This document shows, piece after piece, positions 17,251 to 24,691 of a stretch of DNA of 33,541 bases. Numbering within the stretch: position 1 is the first letter of the stretch; every line of letters begins with the position of its first letter. The DNA lies in assembly GCA_028688475.1 (NCBI GenBank), contig JAQTYB010000015.1, forward strand, positions 1 to 33,541, read 5' to 3'. The DNA comes from Elusimicrobiales bacterium (GTDB lineage: Bacteria > Elusimicrobiota > Elusimicrobia > Elusimicrobiales > Elusimicrobiaceae). A program made the translations under genes and the position numbers. The notes beneath the pieces are model-generated. The model saw only the letters and a list, made by a program, of their open reading frames with translations. It searched no databases and had not been told where the DNA came from.

Positions 17251-17427
17251 CAGGCTGGAGTCCGAACGGCGGACTCCTCTTAAATTAAATCAATATATAT
17301 GGCGGGTTTCAATAGCGGACCGGTGGCACGGGTCCGCGGTTGCGGCAATATGCCAGAAAAAAGCGCGTTCATCCCGGATTGTGCAATAGAGCAGCGGGGT
17401 TCGACGGCGGCGGGCAGGATATAGTTC
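17251..17427 (-). promoter_or_regulatory. Leader of the molybdenum hydroxylase operon with two hairpins
   Basis: This 177-base stretch between ispH and the MoaD-like gene has no coding potential. Just before the start codon, an 8-bp perfect stem (17257-17264 with 17270-17277, 5-base loop) takes up the strong ribosome binding sequence AGGAG, so its folding could affect translation. A second perfect 7-bp stem lies at 17315-17321/17331-17337 with a 9-base loop; no T-run follows it on the minus strand. An AT-rich stretch at 17292-17300 contains TATATT, a possible -10 box that would start transcription just before the first hairpin. No -35 match was found. Promoter and regulatory function are inference. 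Confidence 0.45.
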
Positions 17428-19158
17428 TCACGCTAAATACTTTGCGGCGTAGACCAGCACCGCAGTCAGCAGGAACTGGCCGTCTACCACAGTTTCTGCC
17501 CAGACGCCGGTGGGGACGCGGTCGCGGTAATACAGCCACAGGCAGGCCAGCACGTAGCCTGTAGAGACCAGAGCGGGAAGCGCTACACCGGGCTTCCAGC
17601 CGTGGAGAGCCAGCACGCACAGCCAGCCCGCGTTCGCCAGCAAAATCGCCGACAGCGCGGCCAGCGTGAACCGGCTGCCCAGCGCTTTATAGAAACTTTC
17701 GCGCCCGACTATGAGGTCGCTTTTGACCGCGCTTATCCCAAGCAGCACCGAGCGCACCAGCACAGCTAAAATCACATAACCCAATGCCATCAGGTTGCCC
17801 GCGTCGAAACCCTCGCGGCGGTAAAACGCCGGCACGCAGGCGCACACGAAACCCCAGCCCAGCGCCGTCACCAGGTCTTTCGAGCCGGGAAAATCAATCA
17901 GCGTTTTAATTTTCAGCAGCCGCCGGAAAGGATACGCCATGCCCAGCCCCCAAAACAACGCCACTGGTAGGAATATTTTGACGCCCAGCCGCGCCGCCAG
18001 CGCGACGGAAAAAATTCCCGTCGTCAGCCCCGCCGCCACCACCAGCCGGCGGTGGCGGTGGAAAATCAGGAATTTATCCCTGTCCGACGCGCCTGCTCCG
18101 CGCTCGAACGCGCGGTTTATCATCGTAAGGCTGAACACGAAAAGCCACGCCAGCGCCATAAGCCGCAAATCCGCCGCCGCGCCCTCGAATTTCATCGCCA
18201 CATAAGACAAGCAGACCGCCGCCAGCGCGGAATAGACGCCGCTGTTGATGAAAAAACCCCAGCTTTTTTCGAGCAACTCAAGCCCCGCCTCGCCCGCGTT
18301 TTTGCGAGCGGCCCGAACCGCGTTCACGACGCGCTCCGTAACCCAGCCCGGCGTGGAGGCTCCTGCGGTGACGCCTATGCGCGCCGGAGCGGCGAGTTGT
18401 TCGGGCAGCAAATCCTCTTCGCTTTCGACAAGAACCACCTGCGGGCAGAGCGCGCCGCAAAGCTGCGCCAGCCGCGCGGTGTTGGCGCTTTGTTTTCCGC
18501 CGACCACTATCACCATGTCGGCGTTCGAGGCCAGTTCGCGGGTTTCCCTCTGGCGGTCGCGCGTGGCCTGGCAAATGGTGTTGGAAACAACGCATTCGCG
18601 CGATTTTTTGCGGACGGCTTCGGCGGCGGCGAGGAAAACTTCCTCATCCTGCGTGGTCTGCGAGACCACGTTCACGCAGTCGAACGCGGGCAGCTTTTCA
18701 GCCTCCGCCGCGTCCGCGGCAACGGTTCCCCTGCCGCGCGCGTAGCCCAGCAGGCCGATGACCTCGGCGTGCCCGGCGTCGCCCACGATGACGGTATCGA
18801 AACCTTTCGCCGCGTATTCGGCGATAACATTGTGCACCCGCTTGACCAGCGGGCAAGTGGCGTCCACCACCTCCATCCCGCAGGCACGCAACTCAGCCTC
18901 CGCCTCCGGCGTGACGCCGTGGGCGCGGATGACTATGACACCGGTTTTGTTCTTGATTTCGGAAAGGGATTTCACCGCGCGGATATTTTTTTCTTCCAGC
19001 GTTTCGATTACCTGCGGATTATGAATGAGCGGGCCCAGCGTGTATATAGGCGCCTTGCCGGACTGCGCCAGCGCAAGCACGCGGTCTATCGCCTTTTTAA
19101 CTCCGGGGCAGAAACCGGCGGTCTTGGCCAGCGTAACGCCGAGGTCTTTGTCTGTCAT
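17428..19158 (-). CDS. ispH: IspH (HMBPP reductase) fused to a UbiA-like membrane prenyltransferase domain
   Basis: Residues 1 to about 285 are a complete IspH, the last enzyme of the MEP isoprenoid pathway, which reduces HMBPP to IPP and DMAPP. The three cluster ligands Cys17, Cys102 and Cys196 are present, as are GHAEVIG with catalytic Glu132, SQTT, SANTARL and GASTPGW. From about residue 300 to the end (576) the chain becomes hydrophobic, with roughly eight membrane segments resembling UbiA prenyltransferases: NRAFERGAGASDRDKF (about 348-363) at the place of the first Asp-rich motif and SDLIVGRESFYKALG (480-494) at the second. The first motif is degenerate. The frame is continuous with no internal start that would split it. 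A TATTTT box six bases before the ATG and the lack of a ribosome binding site suggest possible leaderless expression. Confidence 0.88.
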   Translation of the reverse strand: MTDKDLGVTLAKTAGFCPGVKKAIDRVLALAQSGKAPIYTLGPLIHNPQVIETLEEKNIRAVKSLSEIKNKTGVIVIRAHGVTPEAEAELRACGMEVVDATCPLVKRVHNVIAEYAAKGFDTVIVGDAGHAEVIGLLGYARGRGTVAADAAEAEKLPAFDCVNVVSQTTQDEEVFLAAAEAVRKKSRECVVSNTICQATRDRQRETRELASNADMVIVVGGKQSANTARLAQLCGALCPQVVLVESEEDLLPEQLAAPARIGVTAGASTPGWVTERVVNAVRAARKNAGEAGLELLEKSWGFFINSGVYSALAAVCLSYVAMKFEGAAADLRLMALAWLFVFSLTMINRAFERGAGASDRDKFLIFHRHRRLVVAAGLTTGIFSVALAARLGVKIFLPVALFWGLGMAYPFRRLLKIKTLIDFPGSKDLVTALGWGFVCACVPAFYRREGFDAGNLMALGYVILAVLVRSVLLGISAVKSDLIVGRESFYKALGSRFTLAALSAILLANAGWLCVLALHGWKPGVALPALVSTGYVLACLWLYYRDRVPTGVWAETVVDGQFLLTAVLVYAAKYLA

Positions 19159-19180
19159 AATCAGAAAATATGGACGGATA

Positions 19181-19414
19181 CTATTTTCCAGGCAATGCTT
19201 TTTTTGATTTTTGGGGTTCGCTCACCTGAGCGAAGTGCTGATTTATATTTTGACCGCTATTGGCGCATGCTTCTTTGGCGCGCTCGATTGCAGTCAAAAA
19301 CTTGCCGTATTCCGTATAGCCAAGCAGCTTATACAAATCGCGCGCGCTCCAAAACTCACGTCCGTGCTCATTTATCTTTTTTATTCGCTCGAAAATGTTG
19401 TTTGGACCGTTCAT
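19181..19414 (-). pseudogene. Truncated DinD-like (DNA-damage-inducible protein D) fragment
   Basis: The 77-residue product matches only the N-terminus of DinD-family proteins, which are normally about 270 residues. IFERIKKINEHGREFWSARDLYKLLGYTEY and the following RAKEACANSGQNINQHF segment are very close to E. coli DinD. After HFAQVSEPQK the similarity stops and the frame ends 22 bases before ispH. The base composition is less GC-rich than the neighbours, suggesting transfer and decay. It may still be translated as a short peptide, but no function is expected. The ispH promoter probably lies in or just after this fragment. Confidence 0.75.
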
Positions 19415-19447
19415 GCGACCACCCGGAGAAAATGGATTTTGACACCC

Positions 19448-19713
19448 TTATTGTAGTAAAAACAGGGACTTTCGCGGTGTAAATTGCCGCGCGCGAATAC
19501 CGAAAGGCCTATACCGGCATGGGCCAAACGCTGCATTACTGAGGCCTGCATCGTAATCGCCGGAGGCCGACAAGTCCCGCACGGTGGTGTTTGAGACGAG
19601 ATAACTGCCGTCGTCCCATGTGGTGAAGCCGTTTTTCAGCGAGGGGTAAAACGCCAGCGCGATAACCGCCAGCGCGGTGATTGTGTAAATATTTTTTTCA
19701 AAAATGCGCGGAC
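19448..19713 (-). pseudogene. Remnant of the N-terminus of a TMTC/TPR-type membrane glycosyltransferase-like protein
   Basis: This minus-strand frame has no ATG and is closed by an upstream stop at 19714 and TAA at 19448. It reads KNIYTITALAVIALAFYPSL followed by NGFTTWDDGSYLVSN and TTVRDLSASG. One hydrophobic segment followed by NGF.xWDD..Y...N..VRDLS is the typical start of large multi-spanning membrane proteins with TPR tails (TMTC-like family). The rest of such a protein, normally 400 or more residues, is absent, and the end runs into unrelated sequence. I read it as a decayed gene start next to the dinD fragment. This fills the otherwise gene-free 19415-19714 stretch. Confidence 0.6.
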
Positions 19714-19714
19714 A

Positions 19715-20527
19715 TCAACCGGCATGGGTTTGGCATTCCAGTTTGTTGACGCGCCTTTGGGGGCCGGTAAGACGCAAAATGCCGCCTTTGAAATCTACCC
19801 CGTCGCGCAGTCTCGGCAAATATTGGGATAATTGCGCTTTCCATGTGCACCAGTCGTGCGGCCAGTCGGTTCCCCACGGGTTGTACCAGACGGTAATGCC
19901 TTTTTCCGCCAGCAGGGCTGCGGTGAGGCGGGCTTCGTCGTTAAATGTTTCCCACGCTCCGCCGCCGTGGGCGATTATGGCGTAGCCGTAGCGCAGTTTG
20001 GCCAGCGCGGCCTCGTCGGTAATGCCGGGCAGATAGCGCAAAATATCGTTGAAATAAACGCCCCTGTCGTAGTAATCGCCTATTTCGGCCTTGATGGAAT
20101 AAAAACCGCTCAGTGATATCGCCGAGTCGAAACAGCCGGGGTATTTCAGGAAAAAATTCATCGCGTGCCACGCGCCCGCGCTGTTGCCGGTGGCGAGGAA
20201 TTTTTCGTCAATGCCTTCCTTTCGCAAAAAGGGGATTACATCGTTGATAATGCAGCCTTCAAAATGCTCGTGCCGTTTGGCCATCCACTCGTCGTGGACG
20301 GGTTTGAGCCATGATTCATGGTCGCGCGAATCCACGCACACAAGCTGCAAATCGCCGCTTTCTATGGACGGGCCGAAAATGTCCAGCATCCCAAAATTTT
20401 CGTAATCAAAAAACCGCCCGCCGGAGCAGGGGAACACCATAACCGGCTTGCCGGCGCGCCCGTACCGCTTAAATTCAAACTCTTGGTTTAACACGCCGCT
20501 GAATACTTTGTGATAGGTGATTTCCAT
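19715..20527 (-). CDS. Alpha/beta-hydrolase, esterase D-like family
   Basis: This 270-residue protein resembles esterase D/antigen 85-type hydrolases. The nucleophile elbow GNSAG gives Ser116, and His224 in WPHDWCTW is the likely catalytic histidine. No signal peptide is seen, so it should be cytoplasmic. A strong ribosome binding site (GGAGG, 8 bases before ATG) is present. The C-terminal 20 or so residues (from about 250) look unlike the family and run to the edge of the remnant, so the original stop may have been altered. It diverges from the ATP-grasp gene across 43 bases, which suggests shared control and perhaps a shared substrate. The ester or thioester cleaved is unknown. Confidence 0.85.
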   Translation of the reverse strand: MEITYHKVFSGVLNQEFEFKRYGRAGKPVMVFPCSGGRFFDYENFGMLDIFGPSIESGDLQLVCVDSRDHESWLKPVHDEWMAKRHEHFEGCIINDVIPFLRKEGIDEKFLATGNSAGAWHAMNFFLKYPGCFDSAISLSGFYSIKAEIGDYYDRGVYFNDILRYLPGITDEAALAKLRYGYAIIAHGGGAWETFNDEARLTAALLAEKGITVWYNPWGTDWPHDWCTWKAQLSQYLPRLRDGVDFKGGILRLTGPQRRVNKLECQTHAG

Positions 20528-20570
20528 ATCGTTTGCCTCCTTAACAGTGGTTAAATGATATAATATAAAA
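20528..20570. promoter_or_regulatory. Divergent promoter region between esterase and ATP-grasp genes
   Basis: These 43 bases separate two divergent starts. On the plus strand a perfect TATAAT (20559-20564) ends six bases before the ATG of the ATP-grasp gene, and no ribosome binding site is present. Transcription would start at or next to the ATG, that is, a leaderless mRNA. No good -35 box was found 16-18 bases upstream. On the minus strand the same AT-rich block offers TATATT/TATCAT boxes, and GGAGG precedes the esterase start at 20527, so that gene has a normal leader. Confidence 0.55.
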
Positions 20571-21731
20571 ATGAACTTTCTGTTCGTTTCCCCTCATTTT
20601 CCGCCTAATTACCGGAATTTCTGCGCCGCGCTCAAGCGCGAGGGCTGCACCGTGCTTGGCCTCGGCGACGGCAAGTTTTCTTGCTTTGACCCCGAGTTGA
20701 AAGCCGCGTTGGACTGGTACTGCCAAGTCGATGACATGCACAATTACGACGAGCTGGTGCGCGCCTGCGGGTTTTTGACAGGGCGATTTGGCAAGCTTGA
20801 CAGAATCGAATCCCTTAACGAGTACTGGCTCTCCACCGACGCTAAATTGCGGCACGATTTTAATGTCTTCGGCGTGAAGCCGGAGAACATCCCGTTCATC
20901 CGCCATAAATCCGAGATGAAGAAAATTTTCGCGCTCTGCGGCGTGGCGCACGCCAGGGGCAGGCTGGTTCCCGATTTGGCGTCTGCGCAATCGCTTGCGG
21001 CGGAACTGGGCTATCCAGTCGTCATAAAGCCCGACGATGGCGTGGGCGCGAACATGGCTTTCCGCGTGGAATCCGCCGCAAGGCTTGAGGAACTTTGGCC
21101 GCTTACCGCGGGGCGGCATTTTATAATGGAAGAATGCCTGCACGGCGATATTTGCACTTTTGACGGGTTGACCGACAGGGACGGCAACATCATATTCTGC
21201 ACCTCGCACAATTACGGACAGTCGCCCATGGACATGCTGCATTACGACGGCGACATTTCATATTATTCCGTGCGCGAAATTCCGGCTGACCTTGAGGCGG
21301 CGGGCCGCGCATTGGTGGCCGGTTTCGGCGTAAAAGAGCGGTTTTTTCATATGGAATTTTTCCGCCGCAAAGACGGCTCGCTCTGCGCTATGGAAGTGAA
21401 CATGCGCCCACCCGGCGGGATGACTATGGACATGTTCAACTTCGCCTGCGATTTTGATTTGTACGGGATATGGGCCGCGCTGGTGGCGCACGGCAAGGCG
21501 GATTTCGCATGGAGCCGCAAATATTTCTGCGCCTACGCCAGCCGCAAGGACACGCGGCGCTATCTGCACTCCCACGACGATGCGCTTGCCCATTGCGGCA
21601 TGATGGCCGCCTATCACGGCCCGATGCCGCAGGCCTTTAGCCGTTACATGGGCAGCTACGGCTACATTCTGCGCTCGCCCGAATTGCCGCAGCTTCTGGA
21701 GGCGTTGGACTATCTGCAAAAAACGGTTTAA
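20571..21731 (+). CDS. ATP-grasp-fold ligase of unknown substrate
   Basis: This 386-residue protein has a carbamoyl-phosphate-synthase-like pre-ATP-grasp domain (residues 1 to about 110, starting NFLFVSPHFPPNYRNF) and an ATP-grasp domain. YPVVIKPDDGVGA (148-160) contains the ATP-binding Lys153; FIMEECLHGD forms the adenine-contacting strand; AMEVNMRPPGG (273-283) provides the metal ligands Glu275 and Asn277. Such enzymes join a carboxylate to an amine or thiol through an acyl phosphate. The substrate cannot be inferred. The divergent esterase may act on the same product. Start: TATAAT six bases upstream and no ribosome binding site, suggesting leaderless translation. A strong terminator follows. 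Confidence 0.85.
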   Translation: MNFLFVSPHFPPNYRNFCAALKREGCTVLGLGDGKFSCFDPELKAALDWYCQVDDMHNYDELVRACGFLTGRFGKLDRIESLNEYWLSTDAKLRHDFNVFGVKPENIPFIRHKSEMKKIFALCGVAHARGRLVPDLASAQSLAAELGYPVVIKPDDGVGANMAFRVESAARLEELWPLTAGRHFIMEECLHGDICTFDGLTDRDGNIIFCTSHNYGQSPMDMLHYDGDISYYSVREIPADLEAAGRALVAGFGVKERFFHMEFFRRKDGSLCAMEVNMRPPGGMTMDMFNFACDFDLYGIWAALVAHGKADFAWSRKYFCAYASRKDTRRYLHSHDDALAHCGMMAAYHGPMPQAFSRYMGSYGYILRSPELPQLLEALDYLQKTV

Positions 21732-21773
21732 CGGTTGAAAGTGCAGAAATAACAACCACGGTCCCAGTTGAAC

Positions 21774-21820
21774 CCCTCCGTCCGGCGGATGATAAATCCT
21801 CCGGCGGAGGGTTTCATTTT
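21774..21820 (+). terminator. Rho-independent terminator after the ATP-grasp gene
   Basis: A long hairpin begins 43 bases after the stop: CCCTCCG (21774-21780) pairs with CGGAGGG (21805-21811), and the inner CCGG-GGAT arm pairs with ATCC-CCGG across one mismatch and one bulged T, closing on the loop GATAA. TTTCATTTT follows. Orientation and T-rich tail fit termination of the plus-strand ATP-grasp transcript. Confidence 0.85.
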
Positions 21821-21890
21821 CTGCGGAAATTGCGGCATACCGGTTCAGAATTAACTAAAATTATCCAAAAGGCTTGCGAGGCCGTTTTCC

Positions 21891-22586
21891 ATGTCCAAAA
21901 AAATATTGTTTGCAGGTTATCCGGCGGTAACTGCGGCGCGGATGCGCGAGATAGACAAGCTGGCGACCGAAAAGTTCTCGATATCTGCTGACCGGCTGAT
22001 GGAAAACGCGGGCAAAGCCGTGGCGGACACGATATTGAAACTCACCCCCGTGCCGGCGGCGGATTTATGCTGCGTAATACTCTGCGGACGCGGCAACAAC
22101 GGCGGCGACGGGCTGGTTACAGCCCGCTATTTATACAAGGCCGGGGCCGCGCCGCTGGTTTTTCTCGTGCCGCCGCAAGAAGGCGCGGATTACGGAACGC
22201 TGGTTCTGCGCAACTTAAAACGCGCGTTTTTCTCCCACGTTTCGGTGCGGAACGCGGAAAGCGATATCGCGCCGGTGCGCCGCGCGCTGTCGGCCTGCCA
22301 TATCGTCGTGGACGCGCTGCTGGGCACCGGCTCGTCGGGCGCGCCTCGGGGGATTTTCGCGGAACTGATACAGGCGGCGAACGAAAGCGGCAGGACAACT
22401 GTCGCGGTTGACCTGCCCTCCGGCATGGACGCCGACACCGGAGACTGCGCGGGCGGCTGCATAAAGGCGGACCACACCTTCATGCTCGGCCTGCCTAAGA
22501 TAGGATTATTGTCCCCAAAAGCGCGCAGGCATACCGGCGCGCTTAAAGTGCTCGATATCGGCTTCCCGCGCGAACTGCTGGCATGA
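21891..22586 (+). CDS. nnrE: NAD(P)H-hydrate epimerase (YjeF N-terminal domain)
   Basis: This 231-residue stand-alone YjeF_N protein would interconvert the R and S forms of hydrated NAD(P)H so that a dehydratase can repair them. Hallmarks are MREIDKLATEKFSISADRLMENAGKAVAD, the CGRGNNGGDGLVTARYL loop, DALLGTGSSGAPRG, and VDLPSGMDADTG. In many bacteria this domain is fused to the dehydratase NnrD, which is absent here and must be elsewhere. GAGG lies nine bases before the ATG. The stop overlaps the FkbM gene (ATGA). Confidence 0.93.
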   Translation: MSKKILFAGYPAVTAARMREIDKLATEKFSISADRLMENAGKAVADTILKLTPVPAADLCCVILCGRGNNGGDGLVTARYLYKAGAAPLVFLVPPQEGADYGTLVLRNLKRAFFSHVSVRNAESDIAPVRRALSACHIVVDALLGTGSSGAPRGIFAELIQAANESGRTTVAVDLPSGMDADTGDCAGGCIKADHTFMLGLPKIGLLSPKARRHTGALKVLDIGFPRELLA

Positions 22587-23434
22587 TTTTCGGGAAAATA
22601 AAGCGCTGGTTTGAAATAACAGCAGCGCAGGAACGTCCGTTCAAATTTCTGCTGTCGCGGCTTTTAATGCGCAGCGGCATCTCCCGTTTCCTGAAAATAA
22701 ACAGAGGCGCATTCTCGGTTTATTTTTTCCCCTCCGCGCTTTCAGCGCAAATCTGGCTGAATCCCGCCGCGCGTTCGGACGATGAGGAGTTCGCCGCTTC
22801 CTTCCTCAAAAGAGGCGAAACTTTCGTGGATATCGGCGCCAATATAGGGCTTATCACGCTCGCCGGCGCGAAAGCCGCCGGCGCCGGCGGCAGGGTGCTG
22901 TCCGTGGAACCCGACCCCGACGTTTTCTCATACCTGAGGCGCAATATCAGACTGAACAAGCTCGCCAACGTCTCGGTCTTCAATTGCGCCATCGGCGCCG
23001 CGCCGGGAAAGCTTTATCTGAAGCGAAGCAACGCCGACGACGAAAATGCCGTTGATTTCAACTCCGGCCATGAAATAGAGGTGAGAACGCTTGATGAAAT
23101 CGCCGGCGGCGCCGGACAGATAGCGCTGTTAAAGGTGGATGTGGAGGGTTTCGAGAAATATGTTTTTGAAGGCGGGAAAGCGGTCCTAAAACGCACGGAA
23201 TGCGTATATTTCGAGGCGTGGGAAAAACACTATTCCCGATACAACTATTCATTCGCGGATATATTCGGACTGTTGGCCGGACACGGATTTCAACTGCTGC
23301 GCGCGGGCAACCCCGCGGACGGTTTCCTGAACTGCGCCTATGTGCCCGCGCGATGCGAAAATATAATCGCCGTCCGTTCGAAAACTCTTCTTGAAAAAAC
23401 AATCGTCAGAGCCCATCTGAAATCTCATTCGTAG
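22583..23434 (+). CDS. FkbM-family SAM-dependent methyltransferase
   Basis: This 283-residue protein has the SAM-binding motif FVDIGANIGLITL (residues 81-93), the acidic VEPDPDVFSYLRRN loop, and LLKVDVEGFEKYVFEGG, all typical of FkbM-family O-methyltransferases, many of which modify glycans or secondary metabolites. An N-terminal stretch of about 60 residues comes before the fold and contains hydrophobic patches. The YFEAWEKHYSRYNYSF segment follows the family pattern. It overlaps nnrE by ATGA, but a functional link is not apparent. The acceptor is unknown. Confidence 0.87.
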   Translation: MIFGKIKRWFEITAAQERPFKFLLSRLLMRSGISRFLKINRGAFSVYFFPSALSAQIWLNPAARSDDEEFAASFLKRGETFVDIGANIGLITLAGAKAAGAGGRVLSVEPDPDVFSYLRRNIRLNKLANVSVFNCAIGAAPGKLYLKRSNADDENAVDFNSGHEIEVRTLDEIAGGAGQIALLKVDVEGFEKYVFEGGKAVLKRTECVYFEAWEKHYSRYNYSFADIFGLLAGHGFQLLRAGNPADGFLNCAYVPARCENIIAVRSKTLLEKTIVRAHLKSHS

Positions 23435-23567
23435 CGAAAGCGGCGATTTTGCCTCTGAGACGCAGCGGGCTGAGGCGAGCAGGCCTGTAGGCCTGTAAGC
23501 CGAAGACTGCGAAGTATCAGGGCAAAAGCGGCGCTTGCAGCAGAATACGGAGACTTTAGACAGGCTC
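23435..23567. repeat. Convergent intergenic region with inverted and tandem repeats
   Basis: No gene is convincing between the convergent FkbM and barstar genes. Two imperfect inverted copies of a motif read on opposite strands as GCGGCGATTTTGCC (near 23443) and GCGCCGCTTTTGCCC (near 23519), about 12 of 15 bases agreeing, and could form a long-range stem. Inside lies a tandem 8-bp repeat, AGGCCTGT at 23481-23488 and 23489-23496. The arrangement may act as a two-way terminator or be a small dispersed repeat; neither can be shown from one copy. Confidence 0.35.
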
Positions 23568-23975
23568 TCAGGCAATAAACGCGAATTTCAGGATTGCCGC
23601 GCCTTTGCTCCATTCGCGCGCGTTTTCGCAGGCAAGGCCGCAGACCTCGCGGAAATCGGCGTAGAGCCTGGGGTCTGCAAGACCCATTGCCGGTGTATTT
23701 TTCACAAAGATGAGTATATTGTCATTTTTGTGGAACGTGGACATGTCGCCGAGGTAATCAACAAGCGCGTCCCAGTTTTTGCCGAAATCGCCCGGGAAAC
23801 CCAGCGCTGCGGCGGCGTGCTCCATAAGCGCGGGCTTGGTTTTCATCAACTCGCCGTCGAGCCGAAACACGGCGAACCCTGCGGCGCGCGCCGCGGTTTC
23901 AAGCGCGGCAGACTGGCCGGGCTGAATGTCTGCGATATCCGGCGGCGCGGAGGTTGAGAGGAACTCGGAAGTCAT
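23568..23975 (-). CDS. Barstar-family ribonuclease inhibitor
   Basis: This 135-residue protein contains the barstar core. GKNWDALVDYLGDM (residues 65-78) matches the GENLDALWDCLTGW region of barstar, with Asp69 and Asp73 at the positions of the enzyme-blocking Asp35 and Asp39. The strand ILIFVKNTP and the following helix also fit. About 25 extra residues precede the fold. There is no signal peptide, so the inhibitor stays in the cytoplasm. It follows the RNase gene by 24 bases on the same strand, so it most likely protects the producer before export. No clear ribosome binding site precedes the ATG; translation may be coupled to the RNase. Confidence 0.87.
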   Translation of the reverse strand: MTSEFLSTSAPPDIADIQPGQSAALETAARAAGFAVFRLDGELMKTKPALMEHAAAALGFPGDFGKNWDALVDYLGDMSTFHKNDNILIFVKNTPAMGLADPRLYADFREVCGLACENAREWSKGAAILKFAFIA

Positions 23976-23999
23976 AGCGTACGAAGCCGAATTCCGGCA

Positions 24000-24623
24000 T
24001 CACTTCACAATCTTCAACTCTATGAAAGTGGCGTAGTGGTCCGGCGTATAGTAAATCTGCGTTCTTCCGCCGATGATAATCCTTTCGGGACCGCGCGCGC
24101 TCAGCATTTTGCCGGTCATATACTGCTTGCCGCCGATGAACACCGGCACCGGACCGTCGCCGGTCTGGCGTCCCGGAACCATAAGCGTGAATTCCTTATA
24201 ATAGTCGCGATTGCTCTGCCTGGGCAGCGTGCCTTCCTTGTTGGTGAAGGTGATGCCGTCGTGCGAATAGGGCAGGGGCCGGCATTCGGCTATTTTGGCC
24301 AGGAGATCGTTTATAGTGGCGACGCGCACGTCGGCTTCGTGATTGGCGTTCTCTATTTTCGGGCTTAACTCCGTTCCCGGCGCGATATCCGGGTTCGGCT
24401 CGCAGGACGGCGCGGCCTGTTGTCCGGCGGCGAAAGCGTCCGCAGCCGCGGCGACCATCGGCGCCGGAGTTTCCGGGACAGCCTGAACAACAGACAGACC
24501 GCCGACGGCCTCAAGAGCCGCTTTTGCGCCGTTCACCGGAATGGCGGCGGGGATGGAATAAACGGCGGACGCGCCAGACAAAAGTGCGAACGCCAGCACA
24601 AGGTTGAGTTTAATTTTTTTCAT
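24000..24623 (-). CDS. Secreted guanyl-specific ribonuclease (barnase/RNase Sa family)
   Basis: This 207-residue protein has a signal peptide (MKKIKLNLVLAFALLSGASA), an Ala/Pro-rich middle, and a C-terminal microbial RNase domain from about residue 100. LPYSHDGITFTNKEGTLPRQSNRDYYKEFTL follows RNase Sa closely, and TPDHYATF matches its C-terminal DHYATF. By that alignment Glu130 recognises guanine, Glu144 is the catalytic base, Arg152 and Arg181 bind phosphate, and His196 is the catalytic acid. About 20 residues (154-175) are inserted between the two arginines compared with RNase Sa. Cys74 and Cys114 could form a disulfide. GTGAGG precedes the ATG. The barstar gene next to it supports the assignment. 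Confidence 0.88.
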   Translation of the reverse strand: MKKIKLNLVLAFALLSGASAVYSIPAAIPVNGAKAALEAVGGLSVVQAVPETPAPMVAAAADAFAAGQQAAPSCEPNPDIAPGTELSPKIENANHEADVRVATINDLLAKIAECRPLPYSHDGITFTNKEGTLPRQSNRDYYKEFTLMVPGRQTGDGPVPVFIGGKQYMTGKMLSARGPERIIIGGRTQIYYTPDHYATFIELKIVK

Positions 24624-24691
24624 CGGGCCTCACTGTATCTTAATATCCGCCGCGCCGATTGAACAGGGCCAAAAGGCCTATTTTTAACACC

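Noticed and set aside
17251..17427. A molybdenum-cofactor riboswitch in the leader of the molybdenum operon
   Set aside because: Location is suggestive, but I could not match the known conserved core; only simple hairpins are visible.
18052..19482. A 476-codon plus-strand frame opposite ispH-ubiA
   Set aside because: It is a shadow of the minus-strand gene with no recognisable domain or start signals.
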